From Pantoea cypripedii (GTDB taxonomy: Bacteria; Pseudomonadota; Gammaproteobacteria; Enterobacterales; Enterobacteriaceae), in the NCBI RefSeq assembly GCF_002095535.1, contig NZ_MLJI01000001.1:2965832-3029831 (forward strand): a DNA stretch of 64,000 nt, read 5' to 3'. The number at the start of each line of letters is the position of its first letter. Position 1 is the stretch's first letter. Shown here one piece after another: positions 56,497 through 64,000 of the stretch. The notes under the pieces were generated by a model, which was not told the DNA's origin, made no database searches, and was given only the letters and a program-made list of their open reading frames with translations. The translations under genes were made by a program, and so were the position numbers.

Positions 56497-57714
56497 ATGA
56501 AAAGCACAACACCGAGTTATCAACGTACCCGCTGGCTAACTCTTGCCGGCACCATTTTGACCCAATTTGCCCTGGGTTCGGTCTACACCTGGAGTCTGTT
56601 TAACGGTCAGCTGGCGCAGAAGCTCGATGCACCCGTCAGCCAGGTGGCTTTCTCTTTTGGTTTACTGAGCCTTGGCCTGGCCATTGCTTCCTCACTGGCG
56701 GGCAAATTGCAGGAACGCTTTGGCGTACGCAATGTCACCATCGGTGCTGGCGTACTGATGGCGCTGGGCTTCTGGTTAACCGCCCATGCCGATAACCTGA
56801 TGATGCTGTACCTCAGCGCTGGCGTGCTGGTCGGCCTGGCTGATGGTGCGGGTTATCTGATGACCTTATCCAACTGCGTAAAATGGTTCCCGGAACGTAA
56901 AGGGGTGATTTCCGCCTGTGCGATTGGTGCCTACGGCCTGGGTAGTCTGGGTTTTAAATTTATCTGTGGCGCGTTACTCAGCACTCAGGGACTGGCAAAC
57001 ACCTTTATCATCTGGGGCGTTATGGCGATGGTGATGATTGTGATTGGTGCGTTGCTGATGCGTGATGCCCCGGTACAACAGAGCAACAATGCTTCCGTAC
57101 AGCAGGCGAAAGATTACACCCTGGCGCAGTCCGTACGCTTACCGCAATACTGGATGCTGGCACTGATGTTCCTGACTGCCTGCATGAGTGGTTTGTATGT
57201 GATTGGCGTGGCGAAAGATATCGGCGAAGGTCTGGTACATCTCAGTACCGCCACCGCCGCCAACGCCGTAACCGTGATTGCCATCGCCAATCTGAGTGGT
57301 CGCCTGGTTCTGGGTGTGCTGTCCGATAAAATGGCACGCATTCGGGTGATTTCGCTGGCACAGGTGGTTTCACTGCTGGGCATGAGTATCCTGCTGTTCA
57401 CCCATATGAATGAATCCACCTTCTTTATCTCTCTGGCCTGTGTGGCATTCAGCTTCGGCGGCACCATCACCGTGTTCCCGTCACTGGTGAGCGATTTCTT
57501 CGGCCTGAATAACCTGACCAAAAACTATGGCCTGATTTATCTTGGCTTTGGTATCGGTAGCGTGCTGGGTTCACTGGTAGCGTCGGTGTTTGGTGGCTTT
57601 ACCATCACTTTCAGCCTGATTATGACCCTGCTGGTGATTTCACTGTTCCTCTCCATCAGCATCCGCCTGCCACAACGTCACGATGTGCAGGAACCGGTGT
57701 TACATCGCAGCTAA
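56497..57714 (+). CDS. yhjX: OFA-family MFS transporter, YhjX-like
   Basis: 405 residues from ATG 56497, with GGGAGAG upstream (402 in E. coli YhjX). Twelve membrane helices. NYQRTRWLTL-type start, GSVYTWSLFNGQLAQKLDAP, LADGAGYLMTLSNCVKWFPE and the loop AGKLQERFGVRNVT are very close to YhjX. E. coli YhjX is induced by pyruvate through YpdA/YpdB and is thought to handle pyruvate or related acids. The repeat upstream supports the same control. Convergent with an SMP-30 gene. Confidence 0.9.
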   Translation: MKSTTPSYQRTRWLTLAGTILTQFALGSVYTWSLFNGQLAQKLDAPVSQVAFSFGLLSLGLAIASSLAGKLQERFGVRNVTIGAGVLMALGFWLTAHADNLMMLYLSAGVLVGLADGAGYLMTLSNCVKWFPERKGVISACAIGAYGLGSLGFKFICGALLSTQGLANTFIIWGVMAMVMIVIGALLMRDAPVQQSNNASVQQAKDYTLAQSVRLPQYWMLALMFLTACMSGLYVIGVAKDIGEGLVHLSTATAANAVTVIAIANLSGRLVLGVLSDKMARIRVISLAQVVSLLGMSILLFTHMNESTFFISLACVAFSFGGTITVFPSLVSDFFGLNNLTKNYGLIYLGFGIGSVLGSLVASVFGGFTITFSLIMTLLVISLFLSISIRLPQRHDVQEPVLHRS

Positions 57715-57728
57715 GCTAAGTCTCCTCT

Positions 57729-57753
57729 GATGCCGTGCCCCAAAGCACGGCAT
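57729..57753. terminator. Hairpin between yhjX-like and SMP-30 genes
   Basis: GATGCCGTGC/GCACGGCATC, a 10-bp stem with a 5-nt loop, between convergent genes. The T-runs are weak on both strands. Confidence 0.55.
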
Positions 57754-57761
57754 CCTGCTGT

Positions 57762-58640
57762 TTAGCCTTTGAATAACGGCTCAGCAACTCCCGCTACCGC
57801 AACGTCCACCGCAAAAATATCGCCCGATTGTGGATAACGTGCCAGCTCCTCAGCAGTGCGATGCTCACGCGATGAAGTGATGTACAGCGTCTTCAGATCT
57901 ACGCCGCCAAATGCCACCATGGTTGGCCAGCGTACCGGCAAAGCAATCTCATCAACAATCTCTGCCGTCAGCGGATCAATGCGCACCACACGCCCCCCAT
58001 CAAACAGGGCTGACCAGTAATATCCCGCGCTATCCACCGCGGCACCATCCGGTAATCCCCCTTTGGCGTCAAACTGCCGGAAACGCTGACGTGCACCCGG
58101 TTCCCCGCTCTGCGCATCAAGCGGGTAGCGATACAGCACCTCATTCGGCGTATCGCTGTGATACATCCATTGACGGTCCGGCGAGAATGCCAACCCGTTG
58201 GAGATTTTGACATCCTGCGCCATCACCCGCAGCGCGCCATCGGGGGTGACGCGACACAACAGGCCACCGTTTTTATCCTGCGGTTCCCATAAGCTGCCAC
58301 ACCAGAAATTCCCCCAGGGATCCACGCGGCCATCGTTAAAACGGCTTTTGGCCGCGATACCCGGATTGTCGGCCAGCTTGCGCTGTGGTTTGCCTTCATC
58401 ATCCAGCAGCCAGACACCACTGCGCAAAGCCGCAATCAGGCCGCCCTGCTCGCGCAGTCCGATACATCCCACCTCTTCCTGTTGTGGGAAGGTACGTAAC
58501 TCACCGCTGGCTGGATCGAAGCGGTGAATGGCGGGGGCCAGAATATCGACGCACCACAGCAGCTGTTCCCGGGTTGACCATAGCGGGCATTCCGCCAGTT
58601 CCGCCTGCAATGCCAGTACATTTCTTACTTCGCGCGCCAT
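57762..58640 (-). CDS. SMP-30/gluconolactonase family protein
   Basis: 292 residues, one six-bladed propeller. AELAECPLWSTREQLLWCVDI carries the first metal Glu; KSRFNDGRVDPWGNFWCGSL, SNGLAFSPDRQWMYHSDT and GGLPDGAAVDSAGYYWSAL hold the Asn and Asp ligands. Such enzymes hydrolyse sugar lactones, often in an oxidative sugar pathway. No sugar genes are adjacent, so the substrate is unknown. Confidence 0.88.
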   Translation of the reverse strand: MAREVRNVLALQAELAECPLWSTREQLLWCVDILAPAIHRFDPASGELRTFPQQEEVGCIGLREQGGLIAALRSGVWLLDDEGKPQRKLADNPGIAAKSRFNDGRVDPWGNFWCGSLWEPQDKNGGLLCRVTPDGALRVMAQDVKISNGLAFSPDRQWMYHSDTPNEVLYRYPLDAQSGEPGARQRFRQFDAKGGLPDGAAVDSAGYYWSALFDGGRVVRIDPLTAEIVDEIALPVRWPTMVAFGGVDLKTLYITSSREHRTAEELARYPQSGDIFAVDVAVAGVAEPLFKG

Positions 58641-58924
58641 GATGTTCTCCTTATTTAAACTGCTCTGACTTTAGCGGGTATCCCACAATTCTGCACGATG
58701 TGCGTTAATTGAGAACGGATATTATTCAGGCTTGCTTTTCAGAGTAATCGCGTTATTATCATCCTGTATTCAGCTTATTCCGATTGGTTTATATTCCTCT
58801 CCGCAAACGCATCCATCGATTTGAAATATTCAGAAATAGATCCAGAAATAACTCTACATTGGCTGCATCTTCGCTCCACTTTTCCGTTGTAATCTGGCCT
58901 CATTGGAAAAGAGGAGGACTCTCC
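58641..58924. other. Region upstream of the SMP-30 gene and the small lipoprotein gene
   Basis: A 284-bp gap between divergent genes. It is AT-rich around 58690-58850. GAGGAGG (58911-58917) is the ribosome site of the lipoprotein gene. No operator or RNA gene was recognised. Confidence 0.4.
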
Positions 58925-59086
58925 ATGAAAAAATTAATAAAAGTCGCGTCTGTTGTCGCTGTTATGGTCATGCTGAGTGGTTGTATTATTGACCCAGGGC
59001 ATGGGTATAGACATGACCGCGGGCCGGGCTGGGGACCGCCACACGGCGGCTGGCACCACGGCGGCCCAGGTTATGGCCGGTGGTAA
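58925..59086 (+). CDS. Small Gly/His/Pro-rich lipoprotein
   Basis: 53 residues. A lipoprotein signal peptide with lipobox LSGC (C20), then a short mature part with repeated GPG, PPHGGWHHGG and GYGRW. About eight His or Trp in the mature part could bind metal, but that is conjecture. GAGGAGG lies 7 nt before the ATG. A strong terminator follows. Too short for most gene finders, but the signal peptide, ribosome site and terminator make it convincing. Confidence 0.75.
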   Translation: MKKLIKVASVVAVMVMLSGCIIDPGHGYRHDRGPGWGPPHGGWHHGGPGYGRW

Positions 59087-59123
59087 TTGGGCAAAGCACA
59101 CACAGCAAATAATAAAAAAGAAA

Positions 59124-59153
59124 AGGGCGGGGAAATACCCCGCCCTGTTTTTT
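59124..59153 (+). terminator. Terminator of the small lipoprotein gene
   Basis: AGGGCGGGG/CCCCGCCCT with a 5-nt loop, then GTTTTTT. Its A-rich left flank also lets it serve the convergent lipoprotein gene, whose stop codon is at 59152. Confidence 0.85.
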
Positions 59154-59433
59154 AGCTTTTCACCGCGTAATTACATTGATACCAGGCTTTCTTTAGTCCT
59201 GGTATATGACTATCTTCCGCCGGTAACGATTCCACTTTATCAAATCCACGCTTGCTGCAATATTCTGCCAAATCTATTTCCATGGCATCGCGATTAAATT
59301 TCTGCGGATCGTAGCGATACTGAACGGTATTTGAACTGGGATCTTCATCGACACGCTCAAATCCACCTGGCTGGCTGACACTACAACCGGTCAGCATTAA
59401 AAGCGCCATGGCGCCTAATAACCACTTTTTCAT
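59152..59433 (-). CDS. Putative lipoprotein
   Basis: 93 residues from ATG 59433. Lipobox LTGC (C17) after a KKWLLGAMALLM signal. The mature part has two Cys (in AEYCSKRGF and WYQCNYAV) that could form a disulfide. No family recognised. It is convergent with the small lipoprotein gene and shares its terminator. Confidence 0.75.
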   Translation of the reverse strand: MKKWLLGAMALLMLTGCSVSQPGGFERVDEDPSSNTVQYRYDPQKFNRDAMEIDLAEYCSKRGFDKVESLPAEDSHIPGLKKAWYQCNYAVKS

Positions 59434-59684
59434 TATGATGTCCTCATTCGATGCCGCAGTGTAAATGGCGGCACAGCGCCTTTCCATAGGAATAAGGCGC
59501 GAAATGTCTGCACAAAACCAAGCTTTTACCAATCAAATTGATAAAACCAAACGGTTATTCATATCAGCACAGCAGTGCCATGATGTGTTCAGACAAAATG
59601 AAGTCGGCACCACACCAGGTGAAGAAATAAGAGACTGACTGATTGTGACCTTATGCCCGTGCTGAGCGGGCTTTTTTTTGCCCG
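59434..59684 (+). ncRNA. Gap with orphan plus-strand terminator, possible small RNA
   Basis: 251 bp between two minus-strand genes. GCCCG/CGGGC followed by eight T (59655-59679) is a good plus-strand terminator, yet no plus-strand gene precedes it. The leftward promoter of the lipoprotein also lies here. A short RNA starting somewhere after 59540 would explain the terminator, but no family was recognised and the promoter is not clear. Confidence 0.25.
59655..59679 (+). terminator. Orphan plus-strand terminator
   Basis: 5-bp GC stem GCCCG/CGGGC with a 7-nt loop, then TTTTTTTT. The T-run and the following GCCCGC can also form a second stem (GCGGGC/GCCCGC), which could serve as a 3' hairpin of the minus-strand gene ending at 59685. 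Confidence 0.55.
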
Positions 59685-60488
59685 CTATCCGGTAAGGCTG
59701 ACCATTTTACGCAAGAGATTGGCGGCTTGTTTGGCAGGCAATGCCAGAATGCCGCTATACAGGTCAATCGACATCGCACACATCGCAGAACGATCCACCG
59801 TGGTATCCGCTGGCATATTCAGCTGTTGCAGGCGATCACCCCATTTGCCGTACAGGGTTCCCACCACTTTTTGCAAATCACGTTGTGCCGCCTGGTTATC
59901 CACCACCTGATCATCACCGGTGCTCTGCGCCAGCAACTCATCCAGCGCCTGAGCATCACGCTGATTCAGCGCGGGTGATAGCACGCGTTGCAAATTAATG
60001 CCGCCAATCACCTGCGGATAGAGGAAGCGGAAACAGGTTTGTGCATCCTGCTGTTGCAGCGCCTTCATCTCCTCAACCGACACGGAAATATAATTGATGA
60101 TAGCGGCATCACTGGCGCGCATCAGGCGCTGGTTGACCAGGTCGAGCAGCCAGCCACGCATTTCGCCCAGCGCTTCATCCGGCGGCACCCCGGCCAGGCG
60201 TTTGTGCAACAGTTCATGGTTCAGCAGCTGCCACAACGCCGGTTCCTGCGTTTTCAGCAAGCGATACCCCTGTGCCTCGCTGAGCTGGCTGGCGACTTCG
60301 GCTGCCAGCGCCTGCCGCTGCTGGCGTGGATGCAGCCAGCTAAACCACAGCAGATTCGCCAGCAACACCGGTAACAGGAACAACACCACCCCCTGCCAGA
60401 GACGGAGCGAAGTGGTACGTATCAGCAAAATAATAATCACCGCCAGCAGCACAAAGGCGGCCAGCGTAATAGGGAAAAGCGAGAGCAT
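59685..60488 (-). CDS. Membrane protein of unknown function
   Basis: 267 residues from ATG 60488 (TTG 60518 is a less likely start, with AAGG upstream). Two N-terminal membrane helices (about 3-23 and 30-50, with a short RTTSLRLW loop), then a mostly helical soluble domain of about 210 residues with EVASQLSEAQGYRLL and CFRFLYPQVIGGINLQRVL. I do not recognise the family. It is 10 bp after a universal stress protein gene and two after an iclR gene, so it is probably the third gene of one operon. Confidence 0.75.
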   Translation of the reverse strand: MLSLFPITLAAFVLLAVIIILLIRTTSLRLWQGVVLFLLPVLLANLLWFSWLHPRQQRQALAAEVASQLSEAQGYRLLKTQEPALWQLLNHELLHKRLAGVPPDEALGEMRGWLLDLVNQRLMRASDAAIINYISVSVEEMKALQQQDAQTCFRFLYPQVIGGINLQRVLSPALNQRDAQALDELLAQSTGDDQVVDNQAAQRDLQKVVGTLYGKWGDRLQQLNMPADTTVDRSAMCAMSIDLYSGILALPAKQAANLLRKMVSLTG

Positions 60489-60498
60489 GGAGCGGTTA

Positions 60499-60951
60499 TT
60501 AATCCTTGCGAACGTCAATCAGAACCGGACAGCTGGCACGTTCAATCACGGCTGCACTGACCGAGCCTTTCAGCAGGCGGTTAAACGGCGAAAGATGACG
60601 GCGTCCCATGATGATCATGCTGGCCTGCACCGCCGCCGACTGCGCAACAATGGTTTCCGCCGCCTCACCGGCCAGAATCATCCCTTTGGCCACCACTCCT
60701 GCCCGCAGAATGGGGGCGAGCGCATGGCGTACCACCATTTCCGCGGTATTCTGCTCATCCTTTGCCACCAGAAAATCATCCGGATCTTCACCGGCATCGA
60801 TCTCGATCGGTTGGTTGCAGGATGAATAAGCGGGATCGACGCAGCACAGCACCACGACCTGCGCCTGGTGCGCCAGGGCCTGATCAATGGTAAGGGCGAT
60901 CACTTTTTCCGCCACCGGAGAGTTATCTATGGCCATCAGCAAGGTTTTCAT
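60499..60951 (-). CDS. Universal stress protein (UspA family)
   Basis: 150 residues, one Usp domain. TLLMAIDNSPVAEKVIALTID is the start, and the ATP-loop reads GRRHLSPFNRLLKGSVSAAV; compared with G-2x-G-9x-G(S/T) the second Gly is His, so ATP binding is uncertain. The end CPVLIDVRKD is typical. It is 6 bp after iclR. Usp proteins respond to starvation and stress; the partner is unknown. Confidence 0.88.
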   Translation of the reverse strand: MKTLLMAIDNSPVAEKVIALTIDQALAHQAQVVVLCCVDPAYSSCNQPIEIDAGEDPDDFLVAKDEQNTAEMVVRHALAPILRAGVVAKGMILAGEAAETIVAQSAAVQASMIIMGRRHLSPFNRLLKGSVSAAVIERASCPVLIDVRKD

Positions 60952-60957
60952 TTGTGG

Positions 60958-61743
60958 TTATCCTTCAACAGCGGTCATTTTGCCAATTTCGCGGGTTAGC
61001 GCTTCTTTACACTTCAGGATTTCCTCACAATAACGCGTTTCATGTTTACGGAAACGCGCTGTCGGCACCAGTAGTGAGATAGAAAAACGTCCAAATAAAG
61101 TATCGATCGCCACCGCCATGGTGGAGATGCCTTCCAGCGTCTCGCCACGATCGTAGGAGAAGCCGGTTTTACGGACTTCGCCAATCAACTCCAGCAATTG
61201 CGGCAGCGTTTTTATCGTCATTTCGGTCAGCTCTTTATACGCTTCACCGACAATAACCCGTACATCATCATCGCTCTCCAGCGCCAGCAGAGCACGTCCA
61301 CCCGAGGTGCTGTAAAGCGGCAGGTTCAGTCCCATGCGCGGCACCACGCGCAGTTCGCGCGAAGCCACCACATAATGGACGATCGCCAACTGCGTCCCGC
61401 TGGCACGCGCCAGCGAAACGGTTTCATTCGTCGCAGCAGAAAGTTGTTCAAGGAAGGGACGTACCACTTCAACCACGTCGCTGTGCACACTGGAGATCAG
61501 TTTCAGCAACGCTGGCCCCAGACGTAAGCCACCCGCGCCGCTGCTGCGCACCAGTTGGGCGTTATCCAGCGCGGCGATAATGCGTTGCACCGTTGAGCGC
61601 GGCAAATCCACCGCCTGAGCGATCTCCCCCAGGCTCATACCGCCGGGATGCTCACCCAAAGCATTTAAAATTTTTGCCGCGCGGGCAATGACCTGAATGC
61701 CGCCCGCTTTTTCATCCTCACGGCAGGAGGGGAGTTCAACCAT
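60958..61743 (-). CDS. IclR-family transcriptional regulator
   Basis: 261 residues. An N-terminal winged helix (about 15-80; SLGEIAQAVDLPRSTVQRIIAAL) and the IclR effector-binding domain (about 95-255; SGGRALLALESDD, GFSYDRGETLEGISTMAVAI). Divergent from an EmrB-like pump and followed by usp and a membrane protein gene. Two 19-bp repeats in the shared gap are its probable operators. The effector is unknown. Confidence 0.92.
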   Translation of the reverse strand: MVELPSCREDEKAGGIQVIARAAKILNALGEHPGGMSLGEIAQAVDLPRSTVQRIIAALDNAQLVRSSGAGGLRLGPALLKLISSVHSDVVEVVRPFLEQLSAATNETVSLARASGTQLAIVHYVVASRELRVVPRMGLNLPLYSTSGGRALLALESDDDVRVIVGEAYKELTEMTIKTLPQLLELIGEVRKTGFSYDRGETLEGISTMAVAIDTLFGRFSISLLVPTARFRKHETRYCEEILKCKEALTREIGKMTAVEG

Positions 61744-61798
61744 ATTTCGTTCCTTTGTGGCCTGGCCTACTGTAGCGCGATTACCGCACTTTTACACC

Positions 61799-61861
61799 CT
61801 GTATCACATTGCAATACAACATACCGGGATGTAATATGCGAGCTGTATCACATCGCAATAC
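61799..61861. promoter_or_regulatory. Pair of 19-bp direct repeats, candidate IclR operators
   Basis: CTGTATCACATTGCAATAC at 61799-61817 and CTGTATCACATCGCAATAC at 61843-61861 differ at one base and are 44 bp apart, about four helical turns. Each is a partial palindrome (GTAT...ATAC), the form of IclR-family sites. They lie 28-91 bp before the pump gene start. Confidence 0.7.
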
Positions 61862-61889
61862 ACTGCATCAACATAACGAGATTCCTGCT

Positions 61890-63491
61890 ATGAACGCCCA
61901 ACCTGCAGCGGCGCCGGCACCTCATCCTTTTACCCTGCGCCTTGCGCTCGGTCTGGTGGGGGTACTGATTGCCGCACTCACCTCCGGTTTAAACGATCGT
62001 GTCACCGATATTGCGCTGGCAGATATTCGTGCCGCCATCGGCATCAGTTACGATCAGGGTAGCTGGATTATTTCCGCCTATCAGGCCGCCGAAGTGGCCG
62101 CGATGATGATCGCCCCCTGGTTTGCCGTGACTTTCTCGTTACGTCGTTTTGCGCTGACGGTGTCAGCAGGCTTTATGCTTACCGGCCTTCTGTTACCACT
62201 GCTGCCCAATGCCACGCTGTTTATCACCCTGCGTGTCATTCAGGGATTATTCGGCGGCGCGCTGCCCCCGTTACTGATGACGGTAGCGCTGCGTTTTTTA
62301 CCTCCGCCGATCAAACTTTACGGCCTCGGCGCTTATGCGCTGACCGCCACCTTCGGCCCCAATCTCGCTGCCACCCTTGCTGCCTTCTGGACCGATGATG
62401 TCAGCTGGATGTTTGTGTTCTGGCAGATTGTCCCCACCATGCTGATCGCCATGCTGCTGATCGGCTGGGGCCTGCCGCAGGATCCCCTGCGCTTCGAGCG
62501 TTTCCAGCAGATGGATCTGTTTGGCATGCTCACCGGTTGCAGCGGCATTGCCATGCTGGTACTGGCACTGACCCAGGGCGAACGGCTGGACTGGCTCAGT
62601 TCACCGTTAATCGTCGCGCTATTATTCAGCGCAGCGGCATTGCTGATTGTGTTCTTTATTAATGAATGGTTTCATCCGCTACCCATCTTTAAGTTGCAGA
62701 TGCTCCAGCGCCGCAATCTGGCGCACGGTTTGCTGGCGCTGGTGGGGGTACTGATTCTGTCGCTGTCCGGTTCCGCCCTGCCCTCCGCTTACTTTGGCCA
62801 GATTGAAGGTTTCCGCACCCTGCAATTCGCACCGCTGGCGCTGACGGTGGGTTTACCGCAGTTACTGATCGCACCCTTGATTGCTGCCTTGCTGAATATC
62901 CGCTGGATTGACTGCCGCTGGATGTTGACGGCTGGCGTGGCGCTGCTGGTTATCTCCTGCCTGCTGGGCATGCAGATCACCACCGACTGGGGACGGCAGA
63001 ATTTCTGGTTGATACAAATTTTGCAGGCGTTTGGTCAACCGATGGTGATTTTGCCGGTGCTGATGAGCGCCACCAGCGTGGTGGCACCGCCGGAAGGTCC
63101 GTTTGCCTCGGCAATGTTCAACACCGTACGTGGCTTCTCCAGTGTCGCTGCCAGTACGCTGGTGGAGTGGTTTATCAGCCATCGCGAACAGTTTCATTCC
63201 AATATCCTGGTGGGCAATGCCGCCAGCCGTTCCTGGCTGATGACCGCACCAACCAGCGCCCAGGCCAGCAGCAGTTTTCCACTCCTCCCCGATGGCAGCG
63301 CCAGCAGCAGTGAAAACCTGAGTGGTTTCGCCAGCCTGCTCAAGCATCAGGCGATGGTGCTGAGCCTGAGCGATAGCTATCTGATGCTGATCGGTTTCGC
63401 CGCACTGATGCTGCTGCTTACCGTCTGGCTGCCAAAACGCGTCTGGCCGCCACAAACCCTGATTCAACCTGTTACAAACACGTCGAGATAA
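61890..63491 (+). CDS. DHA2-family MFS efflux transporter (EmrB-like)
   Basis: 533 residues from ATG 61890; an upstream in-frame start at 61809 reads through the operators and was rejected. Fourteen predicted membrane helices. The N-terminal NDRVTDIALADIRAAIGISYDQGSW region and the loop RVIQGLFGGALPPLL are typical of EmrB relatives. A large periplasmic loop (about 440-500) precedes the last helix. With the following HlyD-type gene it should form a tripartite pump with an outer-membrane channel. Substrate unknown. Confidence 0.9.
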   Translation: MNAQPAAAPAPHPFTLRLALGLVGVLIAALTSGLNDRVTDIALADIRAAIGISYDQGSWIISAYQAAEVAAMMIAPWFAVTFSLRRFALTVSAGFMLTGLLLPLLPNATLFITLRVIQGLFGGALPPLLMTVALRFLPPPIKLYGLGAYALTATFGPNLAATLAAFWTDDVSWMFVFWQIVPTMLIAMLLIGWGLPQDPLRFERFQQMDLFGMLTGCSGIAMLVLALTQGERLDWLSSPLIVALLFSAAALLIVFFINEWFHPLPIFKLQMLQRRNLAHGLLALVGVLILSLSGSALPSAYFGQIEGFRTLQFAPLALTVGLPQLLIAPLIAALLNIRWIDCRWMLTAGVALLVISCLLGMQITTDWGRQNFWLIQILQAFGQPMVILPVLMSATSVVAPPEGPFASAMFNTVRGFSSVAASTLVEWFISHREQFHSNILVGNAASRSWLMTAPTSAQASSSFPLLPDGSASSSENLSGFASLLKHQAMVLSLSDSYLMLIGFAALMLLLTVWLPKRVWPPQTLIQPVTNTSR

Positions 63492-63496
63492 ATAAT

Positions 63497-64000
63497 ATGC
63501 GTGCTTTTGCTTTGAAGAGAACGGTGCTGCTGAGCGCCTTACTGCTGCTGTTACTGGTGATGGCCTTTTTTGTCTGGTCGGCCATGACCCGCAACGATCA
63601 TCAAACCGATGATGCTTACGTCAATGCCGATTACACGCTGGTGGCACCGAAGGTCTCCGGTTATATCGCCAGCGTCAACGTGCAGGATAACCAGCGCGTC
63701 AAAGCCGGGGAATTACTGGCCACGCTGGACGATCGTGATTACCGCGTCGCACTGGAAACCGCCAAAGCCAATCTGGAGGTGAGCGAAGCCAAGCGTCTGA
63801 GCAGCCAGGCACAGCTTGATCAGCAGCAATCCACCATCGACCAGGCCAAAGCCACGCTGGCAGCCAGCCAGGCTTCTGCGCAGTATGCCGGGCAGAGTGC
63901 CGCACGTTACGACAGCCTGTATAAAAGCGGCACCATTGCGGCCGATGAGCAGCAAAAAGCGACGTCAACCCAGCGTTCAGCCGCTGCCACGGTACGCCAG
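63497..64000 (+). CDS. HlyD/EmrA-type membrane fusion protein, C-terminus beyond right edge
   Basis: The first 168 residues are visible. One membrane anchor (about 9-28, LLSALLLLLLVMAFFVW), then HQTDDAYVNADYTLVAPKVSGYI, the biotinyl-lipoyl-like start, with LATLDDRDYRVALETA, and a long helical hairpin that begins near residue 85. It starts 5 bp after the MFS gene. It links the inner-membrane pump to an outer-membrane channel. The gene is cut by the right edge. Confidence 0.9.
   Translation, partial: MRAFALKRTVLLSALLLLLLVMAFFVWSAMTRNDHQTDDAYVNADYTLVAPKVSGYIASVNVQDNQRVKAGELLATLDDRDYRVALETAKANLEVSEAKRLSSQAQLDQQQSTIDQAKATLAASQASAQYAGQSAARYDSLYKSGTIAADEQQKATSTQRSAAATVRQ

Noticed and set aside
56249..56512. 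Minus-strand ORF of 87 codons in front of the yhjX-like gene
   Set aside because: It lies across the promoter and YpdB-type repeat and has no ribosome site.

Overview
The window reads as a stretch of chromosome from an enterobacterium of the Erwiniaceae type (most likely Pantoea or a close relative). The backbone follows the Escherichia coli order yfcF-yfcH-hisPMQJ-ubiX-purF-cvpA-dedD-folC-accD-dedA-truA-usg-pdxB-flk-yfcJ-fabB-mnmC-yfcL-epmC-yfcA-mepA-aroC-prmB-smrB-sixA-fadJ-fadI-yfcZ-fadL-mlaA-yfdC-argW almost gene for gene. Most genes lie on the minus strand. The genus call is an inference from gene order and protein similarity recalled from memory; no search was run.

Departures from the E. 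coli order mark the accessory content. (1) argT, yfcG and folX are absent, and hisJ is the only periplasmic binding protein next to hisQMP; its upstream region carries a sigma-54-type promoter and NtrC-like sites. (2) A LysM/inverse-autotransporter adhesin gene sits between purF and ubiX with its own terminator. (3) Between pdxB and flk lie an AraC regulator with a divergent EamA exporter, and a TctE/TctD two-component system divergent from tctCBA. (4) Between flk and yfcJ lie a rhodanese gene and a MocR-type regulator; the gap between them holds a 57-bp partial duplication of the rhodanese 5' end and a REP-like palindrome that recurs twice elsewhere. (5) A complete ccmABCDEFGHI cytochrome c maturation operon, with CcmH and CcmI as separate proteins, lies between mlaA and yfdC.

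Lipid metabolism is the main functional theme of the core. accD (malonyl-CoA supply), fabB (unsaturated fatty acid synthesis), fadI/fadJ (beta-oxidation), fadL (fatty acid uptake) and mlaA (outer-membrane lipid asymmetry) fall within about 32 kb. FadR-like operators can be read in front of fabB, fadI and fadL, with a FabR palindrome beside the fabB one. Purine synthesis is covered by cvpA-purF with a clear PurR box.

Right of the argW tRNA (about 53.4-64 kb) the window is accessory: a 62-residue membrane protein, a second AraC/EamA divergent pair, an AriR-like small protein, a YhjX-like MFS transporter with a YpdB-type direct repeat upstream, an SMP-30 family lactonase, two small lipoproteins, and an iclR-usp-membrane protein operon divergent from an EmrAB-like efflux pair that runs off the right edge. 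No IS element, CRISPR array, prophage integrase or rRNA was seen. No clearly new system stands out. The best candidates for a second look are the iclR/usp/efflux module, the adhesin insertion, the repeat and duplication near 26.3 kb, and an orphan plus-strand terminator near 59.66 kb.
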